DNA of 64,000 bases, taken from positions 1 to 64,000 of the forward strand of contig NZ_CP011070.1 in assembly GCF_000956175.1 (NCBI RefSeq). Direction: 5' to 3'. This document shows positions 1 through 10,500 of this stretch, piece by piece; position 1 is the stretch's first letter; each line of letters starts with the position of its first letter. The DNA comes from Nitrosopumilus adriaticus (lineage in GTDB: Archaea; Thermoproteota; Nitrososphaeria; Nitrososphaerales; Nitrosopumilaceae). The notes beneath the pieces were generated by a model. The model did not search any database, had not been told where the DNA came from, and worked only from the letters and a program-made list of their open reading frames with translations. Both the position numbers and the translations under genes were made by a program.

Positions 1-1364
1 AAATAATTTGGTGTTCCGTCACCGTCAGTGTCATCGTCATTAGGATTACCGTTATTGTTTAGATCTTCATCTTCATTGAATATACTATCACCATCTAAAT
101 CATGAACCACAGTTACGGTAACTGTGGTAAAAGCTTCATTAGATGTTGGTAACGCATCATCTGAGATTGTAGCCTTAATAGTATGAACAGTTGGGGGAGC
201 AATACCAAATATTCGTTGTACAGTAGCTCCAGTATCAAAGAATACGGTATTATCTTCCCAATCAATATTAGCGCTTATATCATTTAATACTCCATAACCA
301 TCAATATCTTCAGCAGTAGCATCAAAGGTTACTGGGAATGCATTTGGTACATTTCCACTTGATGGTGAATTAATTGTTATTGTTGGTGCACATTTATCAA
401 TTGGTTCTTCAGAACCAATAGCAAAAGAACCAGAAATTTTACCACAAGAATTTTCTAGAAAACTATCGGGATCTGAAAATAAATCATTTTCAAAACTAGA
501 TCCCGATTCAATTATTAGATGTCCCGTTAAAGTAATTTCTGCTTGTCCATTATTGGATAAGATACTTGAATCTTTTACTGCAACTATACCATCAAGATTG
601 AAACTGGTGGCTGGAAGTAGATTGAACGTATCATGAGACATAATTGTACCAGCAGGATCTAGTGATATGAAAAAAGCATTCTCTAAAAGATTGTTATTTG
701 TAAAATTTCCCTCTATATTCAAAACAAAATTGTTATAAAATTCACCGTCATTAATAAATTCAATACTTCCAGGTGGTCCTGATGGGCCCGTGATAAAAAA
801 TGATCCACCATTTTCATTAGTTACAACACCAAATTCAGTATTATGAAATAAATTGTCAATTGTTACAGAACCACTGACATTTACAAATTCGCCATTATTC
901 TCAAAACTTCCATCACCATCTATTGAACCATCATTTTCAACATAATCATTATTTACAAAAGTACCAGGATCATTTACCTCAAGATCTCCTTCATTGTAAA
1001 AATCATCACCATTGTTTTCAAGATCACCATTAACTGACAAAAAGTCTACATTTTCAAAAGACAGATTATTTACAAAAGTTCCTGATTCGTCAATTGTAAA
1101 AGTTCCTAAGTTTGACAAAGTAAAATCGTTGACAAGAGTAGTACCTGCTTCAATAGTTAATGTATCAGGAACAATCTCATCAATAGTAAAATCCCCAGAT
1201 AATGTACAGATATTATTGATATCATCCCATGTACCAAATATTGCACAACTTCCTCCTACAGGATCATCACTAATTGTATAATCAATAGCAAATGAGTTTT
1301 GAACGCCTATTATGCTAAAACCAAGCACAGTAATCAATAATAACGAAAATATTGATTTTATCAT
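1..1364 (-). CDS. secreted protein with TSP3-like Asp-rich repeats, C-terminus cut by window edge
   Basis: Reading frame open from ATG at 1364 down to base 1, so about 454 residues are visible and the C-terminus lies outside the window. It starts with a signal peptide (MIKSIFSLLLITVLGFSI, cleavage probably after SFA). A long Asn/Asp/Glu-rich region follows, with repeated short elements ending in NNG or NDG, probably beta-structured. Next comes a PKD/Ig-like segment (INSPSSGNVPNAFPVTF, residues about 325-410). The visible end is Asp-rich (DLDGDSIFNEDEDLNNNGN, DDDTDGDGTPN), typical of thrombospondin type 3 or dockerin-like calcium-binding repeats. A TATA-like box at 1385-1394 supports a leaderless ATG at 1364. 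It lies 140 bp downstream of the giant surface gene on the same strand. An exported surface protein is likely; specific function unknown. Confidence 0.8.
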   Translation of the reverse strand, partial: MIKSIFSLLLITVLGFSIIGVQNSFAIDYTISDDPVGGSCAIFGTWDDINNICTLSGDFTIDEIVPDTLTIEAGTTLVNDFTLSNLGTFTIDESGTFVNNLSFENVDFLSVNGDLENNGDDFYNEGDLEVNDPGTFVNNDYVENDGSIDGDGSFENNGEFVNVSGSVTIDNLFHNTEFGVVTNENGGSFFITGPSGPPGSIEFINDGEFYNNFVLNIEGNFTNNNLLENAFFISLDPAGTIMSHDTFNLLPATSFNLDGIVAVKDSSILSNNGQAEITLTGHLIIESGSSFENDLFSDPDSFLENSCGKISGSFAIGSEEPIDKCAPTITINSPSSGNVPNAFPVTFDATAEDIDGYGVLNDISANIDWEDNTVFFDTGATVQRIFGIAPPTVHTIKATISDDALPTSNEAFTTVTVTVVHDLDGDSIFNEDEDLNNNGNPNDDDTDGDGTPNY

Positions 1365-1384
1365 TGAAAAATAGGATGATTTTT

Positions 1385-1394
1385 GTAATAAAAG
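1385..1394 (-). promoter_or_regulatory. TATA box for the secreted protein at 1364
   Basis: The minus strand reads CTTTTATTAC, centred about 26 bases before the ATG at 1364. This is the expected archaeal TATA-to-start spacing for a leaderless mRNA. Confidence 0.5.
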
Positions 1395-1504
1395 AGTTGT
1401 CGAAAAATCCCAATTCTGGGTATTGCCATTATGGATCAATTTTAGATATCAGATTCCCCAATGGAATTCTACAAAAACAGTCTTTTTGAGAATTTAATCG
1501 GCAA

Positions 1505-4500
1505 TTATTCTGATTTTACAGTAATCGTTTCAGAATGATATCTGTATTTGACTTTCACAAAAGCATCATCTGTTGCATGTGCTTGCTGCAGTAATCCATC
1601 CTCAGTTTCAACTGATACACTCCACTTACCAGTGATTGGATCAATTGAGGTAATTGAGAATCTCTCAAGTGCGTTATCTGCTCCACTGTATCTGACTCTA
1701 AGTATTTGATCTCCATATGGAATACTTTCTAGCCCACCACGTTTTCCTTTGGTACTCTCATTGATTAGACATTCTTCGGTTCCACCAATGATACATTGTC
1801 CCAGAGGATCAGTTACTCTGAATCTTAAATCTGAATCAGCATTAGATGCGTAAATTAATGCAGGATCAGCTAATACTTGACCATCTTTTTCAATTACATC
1901 TAATGATATCGTATCATATGCTGAGATTGTTACAGTTCTTGGATGGGTAGAAACTTGTGCAGATATTGTAATAGTAGAGTGATCATACAAGTCAACTCTT
2001 CCTTGCAATTCTAGAATTGAGTCATCATCAGATATTGGAGCTTTCCAGTTAAAGATTACTTGAGTTTGTCCAATTCCAAAGAGTTGTGATTTCTTTGCAA
2101 CTACTTTACCATCAACTACTAAAGATGCTATTCCATATGATGGTGTATCATCGTTGAAGATGTATAATTCTGGTTTAACAAGTGAACCTGATGGAATTAT
2201 ATTTGGAATGTCCATTTCAATTGAAATATCACCCACTGTAGTTGGTTTTACACCAATACTGTAATGAGCAGATTCTGAAATGTTATCATTTTCGTCAGTA
2301 ATGTGCAACCAGTATGTCATACCAGGTTCTGCCATAGCAAATGATGGGATGGTGCCGCTAACAAGATATGTTGAATTTAGCATTTGTAATTTTTCAACAT
2401 TCATGTTAATTGCAATATATTGACTGTCTGGTTGTCCCATAACTAGAGATCTAAGCTCAACACGTTCTAGTGGAATATTGCTTTCAATGATTGAAGATAC
2501 CTTTAATTCTTGATTATCAATGTAAAGGAATTCAGATTCAGACTTTGCATCATATTTGGTACCGTTTGCAATTTGGATTTTGGTATCAAATATTCGAGTT
2601 TGACCAGTAATTTCAGGTACTGTATCTTCTGGTAGTTCAACAATCACTGTTGTTCCCTCACAAGATAGCAGTCTTACTGATGCCTGTACAACATTCTTTG
2701 ATGTGCCCTTTTCTTCTGTAACTACAATCATCAGGAATGATTCATCAGATGAAATTGGAACTTCATAGAGATATCTATCAATGCTAGTTAGTTTGTTCAA
2801 GTCCTCATATGGTTGAACTTCTGCCAATGATGCATAAACGACTCCAGATTTGGAGGTTGCCAATTTGACTGATGGTGGAACATCTGCATCACTTGAGACT
2901 AGAATTCTTGCCATATTTTCATTACATTTGTCATATGAGACCTCATTGATTGCTAGAGGAGTTGATAGAATTCCTCCAAATCCTACTGATGCGCCAGATG
3001 CAGAAGCGCCAGCACCAGTATTACCACCACCGCCACCAGTACTACTGCTACCAAGTCCTCCTGTTCCAGCTCCGGGACTAGATGATCTCTTGGAAGATAT
3101 TGCCTTGTTGGAATAGTGATCAGATTCTATCTCAACTTCACAGAAATCAGTCTTTGTTGTTGATGGAATGTTTGAAAGTATTGTATCTATGCCAGAAGTC
3201 CATACACCTCCAACTAGGGTGTGAACTTGAAGATCCCTACATCCGTTAGCAAGTGTGATTATATCAGTAGATGTTGGTTTTGGAACAAGTACTGTCATAA
3301 TAGGATCGGATGCAAAGTTTGATGAAGTACCCCAGTTAAATCCAACAGTATCTTCTTCATAACGATAATCTACGGAAATTTCTAATTCCAGATCTCTATC
3401 AATACTACTATCAGCTAATGTTACAGAGCTAATATGATCATTATCAACTTCAATTACAATCCAATCTTTATCTCCAGTAGTTGAAGATGTATCCTTTGAT
3501 GTAATATCAAGTTTTGATACACCACCAAAGCTAGGAATGAGTGTTGATTCAACTGGAAGTATCATTTGTTGTCCTGGAGTAACTTTGTTGAATGGTGGCG
3601 TAGATATCATTTGGTGAGTTGTTGATTCTTGAGATACCACTGCAGGAATGACTGTAGTTAATGATTTGTTTGATGGTAGATAGTATTTTGGAAGTTTTAA
3701 TCCTTCTTGTACAATTGAACCTTTAGTACCAACTGACCAATCATTTACATATTTGATATTCTTTTGCAGACTTACTGCATTAGTTTTTGCTGCAGCATTA
3801 TTAACACCAGCGGTAACTTGTGGAGGAAGATCATTGGATTTGGTAATGGATGTTTCTGTAGTGCCTTTGACAACACTTGCTGAAAATCCTGTCATCTTGT
3901 TAAGTGATGTTTGATTAAGTGATGGTGGAGATACTCCTATTCGTTCACCAGCTTGTGATAAATCAACAGTGTTACTTCGTAAAGAGAATATTTTCAACGG
4001 ATTTGCTTCATCACAGCAAAGTGATACAGTAGTTTGATTGACTTTAACATCATAGCCTGCAGGAATCTCAGTCATGACAATTTCATAGTCACCAAATGGA
4101 ACGTTTAGTATTCTTATTTCACCACTGGTTGAATTTGAATCAGTAACAGGATCAGGAGGGGAGACCCAACCATCAGTTATTGTGTAAGTGTCAGTTCCAT
4201 TAGTTGGACTAGGTGAGATTGTAAATGTAGCACCTGGTATTAAGGTACCACCATCAACTGATCTAATCTTCAAAGATCCTTTGAATGTTCCAAAGTTATC
4301 AGAGGTAGAAAGTGTCTCACTTAGATTTCTTGTAAATGTTGATGCTGTGGCTACAATATCAGTTAGTGATAGAATATCTGAAAGTGTAGTAACTACAGAT
4401 TTTGTTGCAAATATTGTGTCAGTTAGTGCAAGTGAGTCAGATAGTGTTGCAGAGATGGCTGATGTGGTTGCAATGGTGTCAGTTAGGGCTAATGAGTCAG

Positions 4501-7500
4501 ATAGTGTAGCAGAGATGGCTGATGTGGTTGCAATGGTGTCAGTTAGGGCTAATGAGTCAGATAGTGTTGCAGAGATGGCAGTAGTTGCGGATACTACATC
4601 AGTTAGTGCAAGTGAGTCAGATAGTGTTGCAGAGAAGACATTGTTTGAAGAGACTGTGTCAGTTAGGGCTAGTGAGTCAGATAGTGTTGCAGAGATGGCT
4701 GATGTGGTGGTGATCACATCAGTTAGGGCTAGTGAGTCAGATAGTGTAGCAGAGATGGCTGATGTGGTTGCAATGGTGTCAGTTAGGGCTAATGAGTCAG
4801 ATAGTGTTGCAATGATGCTTGCTGTGGTTGCTATAGTATCAGAGATAGCTAGAGAGTCATCAAGTGTTGCAATGATGCTTGCTGTGGTTGCTATAGTATC
4901 AGAGATAGCTAGAGAGTCATCAAGTGTTGCAATGATGCTTGCTGTGGTTGCTATAGTATCAGAGATAGTTAGAGAGTCATCAAGTGTTGCAATGATGCTT
5001 GCTGTGGTTGCTATAGTATCAGAGATAGTTAGAGAGTCATCAAGTGTAACTGAGAGATTTGCTGTGGTTGCTATAGTATCAGAGATAGCTAGAGAGTCAT
5101 CAAGTGTTGCAATGATGCTTGTTGTGGTTGCTATAGTATCAGAGATAGTTAGAGAGTCTGACATAGTACGTGATAACACTACTTGTGTTGTTAATGAATC
5201 AGAAAAGGATAATGATTCAGATATGGTTCCTTTTTTATTTAACCAGTCAATTACTTGATAAGTTATTTCAAAGTCTGATGCTCCATTTCCTCTAATTACT
5301 CTTACAGTAGTTGGATCGATAACTTCTAGAGTTGCTTGAATTTCATCAATTGCTCCTGCTGTTGAATTACTTGTAGTTCCTGTACCACAACCAAATGGAG
5401 CACAAACAGTACCAATGGCAAATGCTTTAGTCATGTTTAAAACTGGATTATCTAAAGCGAATGTGTTACTAACTACACCTGCACTTTGTGTATGATTACC
5501 ATGTCTAATTGTTGCAAATCCAACTGGAAGTTGAATTAAGGTCCAGTTAATATCAATAGCATTACTATCAGAAGTATTTCTTGTAAAAACTAAATTTCCA
5601 CTTTCTGTAATGGTTGCTCGAATGAAAGTTGTATGAGGTAAGTAGTTTGGATTAACTTCATCTTTGTTAAATGAAACAAATAACAAACTACGTGTTCTAT
5701 CAATGCCAGTAAAATCAATTCCAGCATCAAGGGTTTTTGCTGTAGAACCTGAAGAAATTTGTGTTTGTCCTCTTTGTGAAAAGACATCAAGATTATTCCA
5801 GTCAAATACTCCAAGATATGCTGTCGTATCTCCACTTCCAGGATCTGTTCTGACATTCCACTCCCAATTAGTGCTACTAGTCAATCTTACTCTTTCAAGT
5901 TCTTCATCACCTACTGATGATTCATTAGCATCATGAGTATGTCCTTGGAACCATTCCATAGTTTCACCAAGATCTACAGTTTGACCAATTGAATTAGAAA
6001 TTGTAGTAGCAGTTTCTGAGTTTGGATTTATGTAGATTGATGTTTTAGAGTCTACAGTTGAAGCACTTCCAAATTCAGTTATATAACAAACATAGTCTGC
6101 AGGAGAAACACCTGAATGTGTAGTTGCATGTATCTTTAGAACAGAATTGCTTTCAAGCTCCCATCCTTTGAAGGACTCAGAGTGATCATTTGTTACAGAA
6201 TGTCTGAAAGAACAAAGAGCAATTGCTTTATCAAAGTCAACAAGCGGTGGTGAAATTGTCACATCAGTTGTAGTAGTTACAGTTCCAGTAAGCTTTCTAA
6301 CGGTTAATGGTCTTGCATCTGGATCATCACCAGGAGTTCTTTTTTCTGCATCAATATTATCTGAAGAATTCAATGTTTCAGATAATATTTGGAGGAATGA
6401 AGAGTCTGTATTGAGTGAATCAGATATGGACAAAGTATCAGATAGAACAACAGTGTAAGAAGTTATTTGGCCATCAACAATATCAGATATGCTTAGAGTT
6501 TCAGATAGAGATGCTGTTTGGATAAGACTTGGAATAATTAAATCTGAAATTGAAAGTGTTTCAGAAAGATTTCTAACAAATAACTTTTGTGTAGTTAGTT
6601 GATCAGTTATGCTGAGAATTTCTTGAATTATCGCTCTTGCAAAGATTAGAGCACTCCAAATTTTAGGTGTTGTTGCACTTTCTTCAAACCATGTAGTGAA
6701 AATCCTTTTGTTATGAGATAAAGTCATTGATAGTGCTTGGTAGTTTCCAGTAGCAGTAGAAGCTTGTTCTTCAGTACCCCAAGTATCACCATTAGTAGTA
6801 GATATTTTATAATAAACATTTTTGTTAGTAGCTCCAGACCCTTCAATGTATCCAACATAGACATTGTTAGTTACATTATCAATTGCTAATGATGTATCCA
6901 TGATTAAATCGTTATCAGCATTGGTAGCTGGTTCTTGTAAGGTATACCATGTTGAATTATATGAATAGGCTCTTACAGAACTTGAAGTAGATGCAGGAGA
7001 TACAACTGCTGAAACAAAGAGAGTGTTATCAGGTCTTACTGCACCAGCAATAGTATTTTCATATGTAGTGCTATCAACTACACCAGTATCAATATTTGTC
7101 CAAGAGCCGCTCCATGATGATCCAGTCAAAATTTTATATCTTAATTCGTGTGTATTATCAGCTTGATTTACAAGCATGATATCACCACTTGTCAAAGGAA
7201 GAAGAATTAAAGCATATTCACCATCTTCTGTAGAACCCCATGGATGAGAACCAGCACTAGTCCAGCTTGATGTATTTGTACAAGAACCAGAACATTCTCT
7301 TATTGAAGACATTGTAGATTTAGGAGATGTATTATCAATTGTTCCTGCATAAACTGTTTCATCTGTCGCAACAGTAATTGTGATGTCATTTGATGATGCA
7401 AGACGACCAAGACAGCTAGAGGTACAGCCATTTTCATTTGATACTGTGTCAATTTGACCACTAGCGGTATTGTTTGTTGGATTAAACTGGAAGTACCATA

Positions 7501-10500
7501 TCTTGTCTGCTACAGTACCATATGATGCAAGATGAACAATTTTGCTGGTTAATCCAGGTGTCCATGGTTCATACCATGCAGCTACACCCTGAAATGTTCC
7601 AGATTGAATTACAGTTTTTGTCTGCCAGGTTACTCCATTATTTTTTGAATATTTGAAAGCAATATCGGCATTATCATCTATGAAAAATTCGTAGACGTGT
7701 GTAGAATTAATTGCAACAGATCTTTGCTGTGATTTGTTATGATGATCTCTTAGAAGACTTATGGCAGATTCAATAGCAATTTGCGGATCAACTGCTACAA
7801 ACCAGTTTCTAGCTTCTGTAAATGTTGGGATACCTTGTTGATCAATTTCCATTTTTCCTAGTGGGTAGAGCTCAGGTGTGATTAGAGGAACAGAATAGGC
7901 ATATCCTATTTCAACACGATTATCTTCTTGAGATATTGTCCAAGAAATTTCTTTCTTATTTCCAACTAGTTTTATGATACCATCTGTTTCAATGACTTCA
8001 AATTCAGCTGGAACATATTCTCTAATTGTTAGAGGGTGATCACCTACAAAAGAAGTAATTTCTATTTCAACATCAAATGCATTTCTATAATTGAACGGAT
8101 CTATTTTACTTTCAGTATGTCTAATAATATCATAGTCAAAGTTTTCTTGTACTACAAAATATGTTGAGAATTTTGCAATACCTGTTTCTGTTTCAGCAGA
8201 AATGTTTAGAGTGTAATTTCCTACTGATGTTGGAATATAGTTTGCATCATACAAGCCACAGTCTGGGCTTTGAATTATCTCATTTTCAGTCGATAGGTGT
8301 GTAGAGAAAAGATTTGGATCAGTAACTATCATAGATATGTTTGAATCACAAACTGGATTGCCGGTGGAATTTAGCACTACAATAATAAATTCTGCCAGAT
8401 CATTTGGTTTGTAAATACTTTTTATAGTATTTACAGATACAAGACCCCATGCAAATTCATTTTCTGAAATGAATTGTTTTCCATCAATATTTAATATTGT
8501 TTTAATTTTATAAATACCAGGTTTTGCATTTTGTGGATCAATTTTTATGTTAAATTTTCCTTCTCTTTGTTTTTCAAATGTTATATCTAATTCAACTTTA
8601 TTGTTATGTGCATCATAAATTTCTGCTATAATTGTTTCTTTATTATTTATCCAATTATCTTTTTGTTTTTCATTCTTTGTGATAATTTTTTCAATCTTTG
8701 TAATGAGTTTGTTTAATTTTTTAATCTTCTTTTCTTTGTTAGATTCTTTTACTTCATCTTTTAATTGTTCGACTAAAAGTTTTATTTTGTTCTTGATTGT
8801 ATTAAGCTCATCTTGTGAAATGTTATCTTTTTGTTTGATTTGAGAGATTTGTTTTTTGAGTTGCTTGATTTTTGCTTTGATTGAAGAACCATCATCTTTT
8901 GCTGCATCAGCTTCTGGGATTAGTTCTGATAATCCAAAGAAATCATCAAGGAGAGAATCAGATTCATTAAGAGATGAGTCTATTTCAGATTCTGATGAAT
9001 CAATCAATTCATCAAGATTTTCAAATTCCATTATCATGGCATCAGATTCATCATAAAATTCGAATGTGAATTCTGCATTTTCGGCAACGGTATAGGTATC
9101 TTTTAGGGATGTGATGTGAGGATTGATTTCAGGCACAGTAATGCTTGTGGAAGTGCTATTTTGTGCCTGGGATGATATTTGAGCCTCAGAAATGGTGAAT
9201 GAGAGGGCATCAGAGAATGATAGTTGTGCCTGGATATTTGATGAATTTTGTGCCTGGGATGATATTTGAGCCTCAGAAATGGTGAATGAGAGGGCATCAG
9301 AGAATGATAGTTGTGCCTGGATATTTGATGAATTTTGTATATAAAGTCCAGATTCTAGTTCAATTTCTCTTAGAATTTCATCAATGCTTTTTTCTTGAGA
9401 TGGGCCATGTGTAGGGAGTCCTTCAGAATACAATTGTATTATTTGGGTTTCTGAGAGTACAAAATCAAATAATCCTACATCGTCAATCATGCCTGAAAAC
9501 ATGCTATTAGGCGTGCCAAGATTGTTTTTTGTGGAAATGTAAGCACCTATTACAATATCATTTTCTGAGGAAATACTCTCAACATCTACAGATTCTAGTT
9601 TTCCATCTAAAGATATGGTAGGCACGCCTGCTACATGATTTTTAGCCTCAAATTCTCCGTTAACATAGATACTGATTGAATTATTGCTAAATGCTGCAGT
9701 TAGATATGTCCATTCTTGTGGAATTTCAGATATAGATTCAACCTGAGTCCATTTTATTCCATCAAAAATGGAGAATTTTGCAATATTATTAGATATTTGA
9801 TTATTGACTGATAATACAAATGAATTTTCCTTGCTAACTACAGTGAATTCAGGAGAACCTTCTGAATAATCTGGTTTTATCCAGGCACTAATGAAGAATG
9901 ATTGTAGATTATTTGTAGAATTTTCTGATAGATGAATGAAATCTTGATCACCATCTAATAATAGTGAATTTTCTTTACTAATTTTTGCATTATCTGATGC
10001 AGTTCCATTTTCCAGTGAATCAAATTCTAAAGATAGTTTCGCATCATCTAACGAGAAACCAGGCGTAAAAATTGTTGTTAATGAATCTGAAAATGAAATA
10101 GTTGATTCAGATACGTGTGAATCAGGTGTAGTGTTGTCTGAGAATCTTGATAGTGTTACGCTGAGTACGTCAGAGATAGCCATGATTGAATCAGATGTGC
10201 TAGAAAATATGGTCTCACCTGTAGATTTGGTTAATGTTGTACTGAGTACGTCAGAGATAGCCATGATTGAATCAGATACGTGTGAATCAGGTGTAGTGTT
10301 GTCTGAGAATCTTGATAGTGTTACGCTGAGTACGTCAGAGATAGCCATGATTGAATCAGATACGTGTGAATCAGGTGTAGTGTTGTCTGAGAATCTTGAT
10401 AGTGTTACGCTGAGTACGTCAGAGATAGCCATGATTGAATCAGATACGTGTGAATCAGGTGTAGTGTTGTCTGAGAATCTTGATAGTGTTACGCTGAGTA

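Noticed and set aside
4188-5258. Long plus-strand frame (356 codons) opposite the giant gene
   Set aside because: It is the antisense reading of the 60-bp repeats; the product is a repetitive SVRANESDSVAEMADV chain without start signals, while the minus strand has a complete domain-rich gene.
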